Part shown: in pieces, positions 1 through 7,519 of the stretch
Numbering within the stretch: position 1 is the first letter of the stretch
Layout: each line of letters begins with the position of its first letter
Assembly (NCBI GenBank): GCA_001311585.1
Contig: BBBN01000027.1
Span: 1 to 11,721 of the forward strand
Direction of reading: 5' to 3'
Source: Thermus sp. JCM 17653
GTDB lineage: Bacteria; Deinococcota; Deinococci; Deinococcales; Thermaceae
Length of the DNA: 11,721 nucleotides
Program-made: the position numbers and the translations under genes
Notes under the pieces: model-generated
Told to the model about the DNA's origin: nothing
The model's input: only the letters and a program-made list of their open reading frames with translations
Database searches by the model: none

Positions 1-1
1 A

Positions 2-343
2 GCTTTTCGCCCTTCTCCAGAGGCCCTGTCCGGCGGGTTCTTCCTCACCTACCGGGAAGGCCTCTCCCAGGCCCTCAAGGAGCCCGAGGCCCAGGACCCG
101 GGCTTCCTGGAGCGCCTGGTGCGCCTGTACGAGGCAGGGGGCGAGGACCTCCTCACCCCTCCCGGGGGCGTGGACGTGCGGGTGGGGGAGGTGGAGGGGC
201 TTGCCCAGGTGCAGGCGGGCTTCCAGAAGGGGGAATGGCTAGGGGAGATCGTCCTCCTGGGGCCCATACGCATGCGCTACCCCGAGGCCCTCTCCGTGGT
301 CCTGGGGCTCACCCAGGTCTATACTGGGAGCCATGCGCGTTGA
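2..343 (+). CDS. hrcA: HrcA heat-shock repressor, C-terminal part (5' truncated by window edge)
   Basis: Frame 2 is open from the window edge to the TGA at 341-343, giving the last 113 residues. HrcA represses heat-shock operons (groESL, dnaK) by binding CIRCE inverted repeats; the DNA-binding N-terminus is outside the window. The family signature near the C-terminus is visible: a Gly-Glu-Ile-Val-Leu-Leu-Gly-Pro-x-Arg-Met-x-Tyr-Pro stretch, matching the usual IGVIGPTRMDYP pattern. An earlier phenylalanine-rich segment (GGFFLTYREGLSQAL) and an LLTPPGG turn also fit. No CIRCE element is seen in this window, so targets lie elsewhere. The 3' end overlaps the start of moaDE by 11 bp in another frame. 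The assignment rests on the C-terminal motif alone. Confidence 0.85.
   Translation, partial: AFRPSPEALSGGFFLTYREGLSQALKEPEAQDPGFLERLVRLYEAGGEDLLTPPGGVDVRVGEVEGLAQVQAGFQKGEWLGEIVLLGPIRMRYPEALSVVLGLTQVYTGSHAR
320..332 (+). promoter_or_regulatory. Leaderless-type -10 element before moaDE, inside hrcA
   Basis: TATACT at 320-325 is followed by 7 nt and then the ATG at 333. That spacing places the predicted transcript start at or within a base or two of the start codon, as in leaderless genes of Deinococcus-Thermus. No convincing -35 lies about 17 bp upstream. This suggests moaDE can be transcribed independently of hrcA. Inferred from sequence pattern only. Confidence 0.45.
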
Positions 344-1003
344 GGTCCGCCTCTTCGCCCTTTACCGGGAACAGGCCGGAAAAGACCGCCTCTTTTTGGA
401 GCTTCCCGCGGGGGCCCGGGTCAAAGAGGCCAAGGAGGCCTTGGAAAGGCTCTTCCCCGGGCTTCGCCTGGAGGGGGGCATGGCGGCGGTGAACCAGGCC
501 CTGGCGGGAGTGGAAACCCCCTTGAAGGAGGGGGACGAGGTGGCCTTCCTCCCCCCGGTCTCGGGAGGGCAGGACTCCTACGGCCTCACCCGGGAGGCCC
601 TGGACCTAGGGGCCCTGGTGGCCTGGGCCACCGCCCCCGAGTACGGGGCGGTGGTGAGCTTCCTCGGCACCACCCGAAGCCCCAACCGGGGCGAGGAGGT
701 GGCCCATTTGGAGTACGAGGCCTACCCGGAGATGGCGGAGAAGGTGATGGCGGAGATCCTCGCCGAGATGCGCGCCCGCTGGCCCCTGGGGCGCATCGCC
801 CTCTGGCACCGCCTGGGCCGGGTGGACCCCGGGGAGGCCTCCATCGCCATCGTGGTCTCAGCCCGCCACCGCAAGGAGGCCTTCGCCGCCTGCCAGTACG
901 CCATAGACCGGGTGAAGCAGGTCCTTCCCGTCTGGAAGAAGGAGTACCGCAGGGACGGGAGCTTCTGGGTGGAGGCTTCGCCCCGGAGGACAAGCGGCTT
1001 TGA
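333..1003 (+). CDS. moaDE: MoaD-MoaE fusion, both subunits of molybdopterin synthase (one-base frameshift near 972-975)
   Basis: Molybdopterin synthase converts cyclic pyranopterin monophosphate to molybdopterin; MoaD carries the sulfur as a C-terminal Gly-Gly thiocarboxylate and MoaE is the catalytic subunit. Residues 1-79 are a ubiquitin-fold MoaD ending in SGG. Residues about 83-223 are MoaE, with SFLGTTR, the Arg-His-Arg-x3-Phe segment and the lysine-rich KQVLPVWKKE active-site region. The frame continues past the natural end into low-complexity sequence. Restoring one G in the run at 973-975 gives an ending FAPEDKRL and the TGA at 1001-1003, for 223 residues. The Gly-Gly is internal (78-79), so the MoaD half presumably needs cleavage, as reported for mycobacterial MoaX. 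The ATG lies inside the hrcA 3' end; the TGA overlaps the TTG of the next gene. Confidence 0.88.
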
Positions 1004-1227
1004 CCTCCTTCGCCGCCATCGCCGGGCTCCTTCTCCTCGCCCTCTTCGCCCTACCCCTCCTCCTGGGGTTCCTTGCGGGAAGGGCCTTCCGGGAAGGCCG
1101 GGGCCGGGTGGGCCTGGGCCTCCTCCTCTTCGGGGCTTTCCTGGGCCTTTTGGCGAGGCCGAGGCCCTTGGGGCTCCTTCTCCTCCTTTTGGGCCTCCTT
1201 TTGGGCTACGGGAGGCTTCGGCTATAA
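1000..1227 (+). CDS. Small hydrophobic membrane protein, unknown function
   Basis: An ORF of 75 codons starts with TTG at 1000, preceded at 10 nt by a GGAGG (985-989) inside moaDE. It overlaps the corrected moaDE stop in a TTGA arrangement, which suggests translational coupling. The protein is mostly Leu, Gly, Ala and Phe, with two or three probable membrane segments (about residues 4-26, 37-50 and 54-70) separated by Arg-rich turns. I do not recognise a family. The reading frame, RBS and coupled start support a real gene, but high GC makes leucine-rich shadow frames common, so it could be spurious. The TAA at 1225-1227 lies within the -10 box of the following gene. Confidence 0.6.
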   Translation: MTSFAAIAGLLLLALFALPLLLGFLAGRAFREGRGRVGLGLLLFGAFLGLLARPRPLGLLLLLLGLLLGYGRLRL

Positions 1228-1234
1228 TGGGGGG
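1223..1234 (+). promoter_or_regulatory. Leaderless-type promoter of the Uma2-family gene
   Basis: A perfect TATAAT (1223-1228) is followed by 6 nt and the ATG at 1235. There is no Shine-Dalgarno in the gap beyond a G run. A weak TTGGGC (1201-1206) sits 16 bp upstream as a possible -35. It probably starts a second transcript covering the Uma2-family gene and rlmN. Confidence 0.65.
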
Positions 1235-1774
1235 ATGACCGAGCGGGCCCTGCGCCCCCTGACGGAGGAAGAGTACCTGGCCCTGGAGAGGGAAAGCCCC
1301 CTTCGCCACGAGCTTCTTGGGGGCCTTCCCTACGCCATGGCGGGGGCCAGCCTGGACCACAACCTCATCGTCACCAACCTGGTGGCCCTCCTCAAACCCT
1401 TGGCCCGGGCCAAGGGGTGCAGGGTTTACAGCGAAACGGTGAAGCTCAAGCTCTCCGAGGACACCTTCTACTACCCTGACGTCATGGTGGTATGCGGCCC
1501 CAAGGCCCACCCCCTGTACGAAACCTCCCCCTGTCTGGTGGCGGAGGTGCTTTCCCCGGGCACGGAGGTCCAGGAGCGGCGGGAGAAGCTTTCCCGCTAC
1601 CTTCGCCTCCCGAGCCTTCTGGGCTACCTAATCTTGGAAAGCGGGCGGCCGGGAGGGGTTCTTTACCGGAGGACCCCGGAGGGGTTCCGGGAAGAGGCCT
1701 TAGGGGAAACCCTGGTTCTGCCCTGCCTCGAGGGAACCCTCCCCCTCGCCGCCCTCTACGAGGGGGTAGCATGA
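1235..1774 (+). CDS. Uma2-family (DUF820) PD-(D/E)XK nuclease-fold protein
   Basis: This 179-residue protein has the Uma2/DUF820 layout: an N-terminal TEEEYLALE helix, an HELLGG segment near residues 25-30, then YYPDVMVV (Asp82), LVAEVLSPGT (Glu104) and a Lys118 helix ending in a strand GYLILE. These correspond to the Asp, Glu and Lys of the PD-(D/E)XK restriction-like fold. Family members are abundant in cyanobacteria and Thermus-Deinococcus, and their biological role is largely undefined; some are transposon-linked, but no transposase is seen here. The start is chosen as the first ATG after the TATAAT; longer in-frame starts would run back into the previous gene. The TGA overlaps the rlmN ATG (ATGA). 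Confidence 0.82.
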   Translation: MTERALRPLTEEEYLALERESPLRHELLGGLPYAMAGASLDHNLIVTNLVALLKPLARAKGCRVYSETVKLKLSEDTFYYPDVMVVCGPKAHPLYETSPCLVAEVLSPGTEVQERREKLSRYLRLPSLLGYLILESGRPGGVLYRRTPEGFREEALGETLVLPCLEGTLPLAALYEGVA

Positions 1775-2818
1775 GGCCCATCCTGGAGCTCCTTCCCGAG
1801 GAGCTTCCCGGGGAGGGCTTCCGCAAAACCCAGATCGCCCACTGGATCTACGCCAAGGGGGCCCTGGACTTCGCCGAGATGACCGACCTCCCCAGGGCCC
1901 TGCGGGAGGCCCTGGACCGGGAGTGGCGCCTCCTGGAGTTCTCCCTAGTCCAAGCCTACCCGAGCCAAGACGGGAGCGTGAAGTACCTCTTCACCCTCCT
2001 GGACGGCCAAAGGACCGAGGCCGTCTACATGCCCTACGAGAACCGCAAGACCGTTTGCCTCTCCAGCATGGTGGGTTGCCCCGCGGGGTGCAGTTTCTGC
2101 GCCACGGGGGCTTTGGGCTTCGGCCGCAACCTCACCGCGGCGGAGATCCTCTCCCAGCTCCTCGCCATCGCCCACCACCAGGGGATCTCCCCCCGGGAGA
2201 TCCGGAACGTGGTCCTCATGGGGATGGGGGAGCCCCTGCTCAACCTGGGCAACGTCCTCAAGGCCATCCGCATCATGCTCCACAAGAAGGCCCTCGCCAT
2301 GAGCCCCAGGCGCATCACCCTCTCCACCGTGGGCATCCCCAAGGGGATCTACCGCCTCGCCGAGGAGGACCTCGGGGTGCGCCTCGCCCTCTCCCTCCAC
2401 GCCCCCGACGACGAGACCCGGAAGAAGATCATCCCCACCGCCCACCGCTACCCCATCGCCGAGATTCTAGAGGCGGTCCGCCACTACTACGCCAAGACCA
2501 AGCGGCGGGTCACCTTTGAGTACACCCTGCTCAAGGGGGTGAACGACCACCCTTGGCAGGCCAGGCTCCTGGCCAAGCTCCTAAAGGGCCTGAGCGCCCA
2601 CGTGAACCTCATCCCCTTCAACCCCTGGGAAGGGGCCCCGGTGGAGGGCACGCCCAGGGCGGGCATCCTGGCCTTCGCCGAGGAGCTTAGGCGCTTGCGT
2701 CCCCACCTCCATACGGTGGAGCCGGGGGCAGGACGTGGGGGCGGCCTGCGGCCAGCTCGCCCTCAAGACCCCCAAGCCCCTCGCCCTCACACCGCTTCCA
2801 GAAGGCGCCGGGCGATGA
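1771..2818 (+). CDS. rlmN: RlmN, 23S rRNA/tRNA adenine-C2 methyltransferase (frameshift near 2697)
   Basis: A radical-SAM enzyme that methylates C2 of adenosine 2503 in 23S rRNA and, in many bacteria, A37 of some tRNAs. The CxxxCxxC cluster ligands are Cys103, Cys107 and Cys110 (CPAGCSFC), followed by GMGEPLLN, the SAM-binding region and the SLHAP strand. The observed frame is lost after EELRRL; two bases missing near 2697 (or one extra base nearby) account for it. In the restored frame the protein continues [21 protein letters not shown], which includes the conserved methyl-carrier Cys at about 327, and ends at the TGA 2816-2818 (349 residues). Start: ATG 1771 overlaps the preceding stop, with AGGGGG at 1761-1766. 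The 3' end overlaps the convergent acyl-CoA dehydrogenase gene by 32 bp. Confidence 0.93.
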
Positions 2819-3949
2819 CCAGCTTCAGGATCTCGCTCGTCCCCTCGCCGATGCGGGTCAGGCGGGCGTCCCGCCAGTAGCGCTCCACGGGGTAGTCCTT
2901 GATGTACCCGTAGCCCCCGAGGACCTGGATGGCCTCGTCGCAGGCCTTCACCGCCACCTCGCTGGCGAAGAGCTTGGCCTGGGCGGCCTCGAGGGTAAAG
3001 GGCCTTCCCGCATCCTTGAGCTCCGCCGCCTTGAGGTAAAGGAGCCTCGCCGCCTCCAGCCCCGTGGCCGCCTCCGCCAGCTTGAAGGAAACCCCCTCAA
3101 ACTCGGCGATGGGCCTGCCGAAGGCCTCCCGCCCCTTGGCGTAACGGAGGGCATAGTCCAAGGCGGCTTGGCCCAAGCCCACGGCCATGGCGGCGATGCC
3201 GATCCTGCCCCCGTCCAAAACCTTAAGGACGTCGTAAAAGCCCTTCCCCCGCTCCCCCAGAAGGGCCTCCTCGGAGAGGAAGAGGTCCTCCAGCACGAGC
3301 TGGGCGGTGTCCGAGGCGCTGAGGCCAAGCTTCTCCTCCTTCCGCCCTACCCTTAGCCCCCGCTCGGGGCGGAAGAAGGCGAAGGCGGAGATGCCCTGGT
3401 GCTTCCGCTCGGGGCTTGGAGGGGGTCGGTGCGGGCCACCACCACGTAGACCCCGGCCACGCTCCCTTGGGTGATGAACTGCTTGGTGCCGTTGAGCCGC
3501 CACCCCCCCTCCACCTTCTCCGCCTTGGTCTTGAGGGCGGCGGCGTCCGAGCCCGAGCCCGGCTCCGTGAGCCCCCAAGCCCCCAGGGCCTCCCCCGAGG
3601 CCAGCTTGGGAAGGAAGGCCCTCTTCTGCGCTTCGCTCCCCGCAAGCAGGATGTGCCCGGTGGCCAGGGAGTTGTGGCTGGCCACGGTGAGGGCGAGGGC
3701 GCCGTCGTGGTAGGCGATGGCCTCCACCATGCGGGCGAAGAGCCGGGTGGAAAGCCCCGCTCCCCCGTAGGCCTCGGGCACCACCGCCCCGAAGACCCCG
3801 AACTGGGCCAGCTTCCGCACCAGGTCCCAGGGAAAGGCCCCGCTCCGGTCCCTCTCCCCCGCTCCTGGGGCCACCTCCGCCTTCAAAAACTCCCGGAAAG
3901 GCCCGAGCACCTGCCTTTCCTCCCGGCTTTCCTCAAACCACAGGGCCAT
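2787..3949 (-). CDS. Acyl-CoA dehydrogenase (one-base frameshift in G run 3421-3425)
   Basis: An FAD-dependent dehydrogenase oxidising acyl-CoA to trans-2-enoyl-CoA and passing electrons to electron-transfer flavoprotein. Corrected length is 387 residues, typical for the family. Visible motifs are [10 protein letters not shown] (about 127-136), NGTKQFIT (153-160), the helix [12 protein letters not shown], and the C-terminal [19 protein letters not shown] followed by EGTSEI; Glu369 of the last is the catalytic base as in short-chain enzymes. The frame breaks after ARTDP at residue 176; adding one C to the run of five (plus-strand G 3421-3425) joins both halves. Start ATG at 3949, placed 9 nt after a TATACT. 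Substrate chain length cannot be told; a butyryl/short-chain or branched-chain role is possible. It stands alone on this strand, convergent with rlmN. Confidence 0.9.
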
Positions 3950-4080
3950 GGTGGGTTCAGTATAACCCTTTTCTGCCCATAGGCAAAAATGCGTCATGCC
4001 CTTTGGCGCGAACCCTTCGCCCAAGCCCAGGCGTGGTACCGGGGCCAGCATGGGGTGGTATTAAAGTGGTCTCTCGGAGG
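3950..4080. other. Divergent intergenic region, acyl-CoA dehydrogenase / Clp1-like gene
   Basis: It holds the acyl-CoA dehydrogenase promoter on the minus strand. For the plus strand the only AT-rich candidate is TATTAAAGT at 4059-4067, without a recognisable -35. I found no clear operator or hairpin. Confidence 0.5.
3959..3986 (-). promoter_or_regulatory. Promoter of the acyl-CoA dehydrogenase gene
   Basis: On the minus strand TTGCCT (3981-3986) and TATACT (3959-3964) are 16 bp apart, 4/6 and 5/6 matches to the sigma-70 consensus. The ATG follows the -10 by 9 nt, so the 5' leader would be only about 2-3 nt. Confidence 0.6.
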
Positions 4081-4781
4081 ATGCTCCTCCTCGCGGGCCC
4101 CACCGACGCGGGCAAGACCACCCTGGCCCTTCGCCTTCTGGAGCGGGCGGGGGAAGCCTACCTCCTGGACCTGGACCCGGGGCAGGGAGCCCTTCCCGGC
4201 ACCTTCAGCCTCTTTCGCTACGGGAAGGGCCGCCTCTTTCTGGTGCGCCGGGCCCTGGTGGGGGCCCTCTCCCCCGTGGGGGTGGAGGCCAAGGCCCTGG
4301 TGGCCGCCCTGCGCCTAGCCCGCCTCATCCCCCCGGGAAGTCCGGCGGTGGCGGACACGGACGGGCTTCTGGACCCGGAGTACCGCCTCCTGCAGGCGGA
4401 CGCCTCAGGCCCACCGAGGTTCTGGTCCTGGGGTCCGAAGCCCTCTACCGGGCCCTCGCCTGGCGGGAGGACCTCCGGGTGCGCCTCGCCCAGGCCCTTC
4501 CCGAGGCCCGGAGGAAGCCCCCCGGGGAAAGGCGAAGGAACCGGCTGGAGAAGCTTTTCGCCCACTTCCAGGAGGCCAAGCCCCGGGCCTTTCCCCTCGA
4601 GGCCAAGGCCGAGCCCGGAAGGCTCTTCGGCCTTCTGGACGCCGAGGGCTTCTTTCTGGGCTACGCCAGGCTCCTCCTCGTGGAAGGGGAACGGGGCCTC
4701 TTCCTCACCCCGGTGGCGGGGGAGGTGGCCCGCCTCGAGGCCACCCGCCTCCTCCTCCCTACCCCCGCACTACCAGGTTGA
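4081..4781 (+). CDS. Clp1/Grc3-like P-loop polynucleotide kinase homolog (one-base frameshift near 4403-4406)
   Basis: The N-terminus has a Walker A loop GPTDAGKTT (residues 6-14), then LLDLDPGQGALPGTFSL (28-44) and ADTDGLLDPEYRLLQADALRP (91-111). This order resembles the CLP1/Grc3 P-loop domain, whose eukaryotic and archaeal members phosphorylate RNA 5'-hydroxyl ends. The frame fails at residue 108; one C restored to the GCC/CTC junction at 4403-4406 continues LRPTEVLVLGSEALYRALAW and reaches the TGA 4779-4781, 233 residues. That is shorter than archaeal kinases and the C-terminal half is unassigned. Start: ATG 4081 abuts a GGAGG with no spacing, so an in-frame GTG at 4066 (five residues longer) is an alternative. 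Activity is inferred from the fold only; another P-loop NTPase role is possible. Confidence 0.65.
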
Positions 4782-7392
4782 GGATCTTCCCGGGGACGTA
4801 GATCTCCTTCACCACCTCCTTGCCCTCGAGGTGGGCCTGGACGTTCCGCACCTTAAGGGCCTCGGCCCGCGCCACCTCCAGGGGGGCGTCCTTGGGGATT
4901 TGGATCGTCCCCCGCACCCGCCCGTTCACCTGGACGGCCACCTCCACCAGGTCCTTCTCCAGGGCCTTCTCGTCCAGCTCGGGCCAGCCCGCCTGGAAGA
5001 GGCTATCGGGCCAGAACCAGTGCCAAAGCTCCTCGGCCAGGTGGGGGGCGAAGGGGAAGAGCATCTGCAGGTAGTAGCGGAGGGCGGTGCGGTAGACGGG
5101 GGTCACGGGGCGGTCCTTGCGGTACTCGTAGAGGCGTTCAGGAACTCCATGAGGGCGGCGATGGCGGTGTTGAAGCGCAGGGCCTCGAGGTCCTCCGTGA
5201 CCTTCTTCAGGGTCTCGTGGAGCTTCCGGTAAAGCTCCCGGTCCTTCCCCTCCAAAGCCTCCGCCTGGAAGACCCCGCTCGTCTGCAAAAGGGCCTCCCG
5301 GTCCTCGGCCACCCGCCTGTAGATGCGGTTCAGGAAGCGCCAGGCCCCCTGGACCCCCTCCTCGGTCCAGACCATCTCGTTCTCGGGGGGCGCGGCGAAG
5401 AGGATGGTGATGCGGGCGATGTCCGCCCCCTGCTCCTTCACGAAGGGCCCCACCATGACCCCGTTGCCCTTGGACTTGCTCATCACCGCGGGCTTCCAGA
5501 GGTGGAGGGTCCCGTCCTCGTGGGCCCTGAGCTCGGCCCCCATCTTCCGCACGTCCTCCAGGGAAAGCTCGCTTTGGGGAATCTCCAGGCGGATCCGGGT
5601 GGGCTCGGGGAGGCGCACCCTTTCCCCCTCCACCTCCACGGGGCCGAAGTCCGTCCAGGCCAGGACCATCCCCTGGGTGAAAAGCCCCTGGAAGGGCTCC
5701 TCCACCTTCACCATCCCCAGGTCGTGGAGGAACTTGGTGAAGAAGCGGCTGTAGAGGAGGTGGAGCACGGCGTGCTCCACCCCGCCGATGTACTGGTCCA
5801 CGGGCATCCAGAAGTCCGCCTTCTCGGGGGCAAAGGGAAGGCGGTCGTTATGGGGATCGGTGTAGCGCAGGTAGTACCAGCTACTGTCAAAGAAGGTGTC
5901 CATGGTGTCCGTGTCCCGCCTGGCGGGGCCGCCGCACTTGGGGCAGGTGGTCTCGTAGAACTCGGGGTGGGCCTCCAGGGGGCTTTTCCCCTTGGGGCGG
6001 ATGTCCTCCACGTCCTTGAGGTCGGGGAGGAGGACGGGAAGCTCCTCCTCGGGCACGGGCACCACCCCGCAAGCCTCGCAGTGGACCATGGGGATGGGGG
6101 TCCCCCAGTAGCGCTGGCGGCTTATAAGCCAGTCCCGGAGGCGGTAGGTGACCCGGCCCTTCCCCAGGCCCTTCTCCTCCAGCCAGGCGATGACCTTCTT
6201 CTTCCCTTCCTCGCTTTCCGTCCCGTCAAAGGGGCCGGAGTTCACCATGATCCCGGGCTCCTCGTAGGCCCTTTCCAGGGGCTCGGGAAGGGGCTCGCCG
6301 GGCCGCTCAATCACCTTCTTGATGGGGAGGCCAAACTTGGTGGCGAACTCAAAGTCCCGCTGGTCATGCCCGGGAACGGCCATGATGGCCCCGGTGCCGT
6401 AGCCATAGAGCACGTAGTCGGCGGTCCAGATGGGGATCCTCTCCCCCGTGGCGGGGTTCACCGCGTAGGCCCCGAGGAAGACCCCGGTCTTCTCCCTCCC
6501 CTCCGCCTGGCGCTCGATCTCCGTCTTGCGCTTGGCGGCCTCCACGTAGGCCAGGACCTCTTCCCGCCTCTTGGGGTCGGCAAGCTCCAAGGTCAGGGGG
6601 TGCTCCGGGGCGAGCACCAGGAAGGTGGCCCCGAAGAGGGTGTCGGGGCGGGTGGTGAAGACGGGGATCTTCACCTCCTTCCCCTCCACGGGGAAGAGGA
6701 TCTCCGCCCCTTCCGAGCGGCCGATCCAGGCCCTTTGCATGGCCTTCACCTTCTCGGGCCAGTCGAGGCCCTCGAGGTCCCGAAGAAGCCTCTCGCGTAG
6801 GCGGTGATGCGCAGGTACACTGCTCCAGCTCCCGCTTCTCCACCGGGGTGTCCTCGTGCCGCCAGCACCGCCCCTCCACCACCTGCTCGTTGGCGAGGAC
6901 CGTCTGGCACTTGGGGCACCAGTTGACGAGGCCCTTCGCCCTATAGGCCAGGCCCTTTTCCCACATCTTGAGGAAGATCCACTGGTTAAAGCGGTAGTAC
7001 TCGGGCTCGCAGGTGGTGACCTCCCGGTCCCAGTCGTAGAGGATGCCCATGAGCTCGAGGCTCTCCTTGGCCTGGCGGATGTTCTCGTAGGTCCAGTCCT
7101 TGGGGTGGACGCCGAACTTCAGGGCGGCGTTTTCCGCCGGCAGGCCAAAGGCGTCCCAGCCCATGGGGTGGAGGACCTCGTAGCCCTGCACCTTGCGGAA
7201 GCGGGCCAGGACGTCCCCCATGGTGTAGTTCTTCAGGTGGCCCATGTGCAGGTCCCCCGAGGGGTAGGGGAACATGACCAGGACGTACTGCTTGCCCCGT
7301 TTCCCCGGGACCTCCTTGGCCTTCATGAAGCCCTTCTCCTTCCAGAAGCGCTGCCACTTGGGCTCTATGGCGTGGGGGTTGTACTTCTCCAT
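4759..7392 (-). CDS. leuS: Leucyl-tRNA synthetase (three one-base frameshifts)
   Basis: Class I synthetase that attaches leucine to tRNA-Leu and edits mischarged tRNA. The HIGH motif is HMGH (residues 49-52), the KMSKS loop reads VMSKSKGN, the CP1 editing domain has TTRPDTLFG and the [15 protein letters not shown] aspartate loop, and zinc-binding Cys pairs occur at CPKC (159, 162) and at HCEAC/TTCPKC. Three single bases are missing: near plus positions 6818 (after residue 191, Gln-Trp), 6794 (24 nt on) and 5133 (near FLNALYEY). With them restored the length is 878 residues, equal to what I recall for T. thermophilus. An essential enzyme, so the breaks are almost certainly sequence errors. Start ATG 7392, after GAGGAGG at 7397-7403. 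The 3' end overlaps the Clp1-like gene by 23 bp. See the attenuator upstream. Confidence 0.97.
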
Positions 7393-7396
7393 GCTT

Positions 7397-7403
7397 CCTC
7401 CTC
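7397..7403 (-). promoter_or_regulatory. Ribosome binding site of leuS, directly after the terminator U-tract
   Basis: GAGGAGG, 4 nt before the leuS ATG. It begins at the base right after the seven-U tract, so leuS mRNA carries an RBS only if transcription passes the terminator. Several other genes here look leaderless; this one does not. Confidence 0.8.
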
Positions 7404-7431
7404 AAAAAAAGCCCTTCCCCTAGGGGAAGGG
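7404..7431 (-). terminator. Intrinsic terminator in the leuS leader
   Basis: A perfect 9-bp inverted repeat, CCCTTCCCC and GGGGAAGGG (7412-7431) with a two-base centre, is followed on the minus strand by C and seven T. Being downstream of the predicted leader promoter and upstream of the leuS RBS, it acts as an attenuator terminator; it would also stop transcripts coming from yihY. Confidence 0.85.
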
Positions 7432-7452
7432 ACGGCCAGGCCCCTTCCCGCC

Positions 7453-7479
7453 TCAGGGGGCTAGCCTGGCCCGGCGCAT
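7453..7479 (-). CDS. Putative leuS leader peptide MRRARLAP
   Basis: An eight-residue ORF begins with ATG six nt after a TAGGAT -10 element, so the transcript would be leaderless. It has one leucine codon, CTA, a rare Leu codon in this window, at codon 6, followed by Ala, Pro and TGA. The ORF lies inside segment 1 of the predicted attenuator, where a regulatory leader peptide is expected. Too short to be certain by coding statistics; support is positional. Confidence 0.5.
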   Translation of the reverse strand: MRRARLAP

Positions 7480-7485
7480 AGGCCT

Positions 7486-7515
7486 ATCCTACTCCTTTTG
7501 GCATCCGGGAGGAAA
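7486..7515 (-). promoter_or_regulatory. Predicted promoter of the leuS leader transcript
   Basis: TAGGAT (7486-7491, a TANNNT box) with a weak TTTCCT (7510-7515) 18 bp upstream. The leader ATG follows after AGGCCT, 6 nt. Confidence 0.5.
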
Positions 7516-7519
7516 GGCG

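Larger units (their letters stand above)
7404..7479 (-). promoter_or_regulatory. Predicted ribosome-mediated transcription attenuator of leuS
   Basis: Four segments can pair in the classical alternative ways. Numbering the minus-strand RNA from the leader AUG: segment 1 GGCCAGG (9-15) in the leader ORF pairs with segment 2 CCUGGCC (40-46), with CCCC/GGGG extending the stem. GGGAAGGG (31-38) pairs with segment 3 CCCUUCCC (49-56) as antiterminator. Segment 3 pairs with segment 4 GGGGAAGGG (60-68) as terminator, then U7. A ribosome stalled at the CUA codon (16-18) would leave 31-38 free and permit readthrough; one at the UGA (25-27) would cover it and allow termination. Pairings are read from the sequence; the mechanism is inferred. 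Confidence 0.6.

Noticed and set aside
1004..1238. MoaDE extended to 301 residues with a Pro/Arg-rich tail
   Set aside because: The tail results from a one-base deletion; the alternative frame gives a natural MoaE end and a coupled start for the next gene.
4003..5232. A 409-codon ORF starting at 4003 and running through the Clp1-like gene into the leuS region
   Set aside because: Before 4066 it is intergenic and after 4405 it is the wrong frame; the second half is antisense to leuS.
5217..6800. A 527-codon plus-strand ORF opposite leuS
   Set aside because: Low-complexity His/Gly/Leu/Pro translation without motifs, antisense to a clearly identified leuS; long shadow frames are expected at this GC.
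5133..6818. Programmed frameshifting or an inactive leuS
   Set aside because: Three separate breaks without slippery sites or stimulatory structures, in an essential enzyme, each repaired by one base to the expected length.
7404..7515. T-box riboswitch in the leuS leader
   Set aside because: No T-box sequence, specifier stem or UGGN antiterminator bulge is present, and the 76-nt leader is far too short. Leader-peptide attenuation explains the hairpins better.
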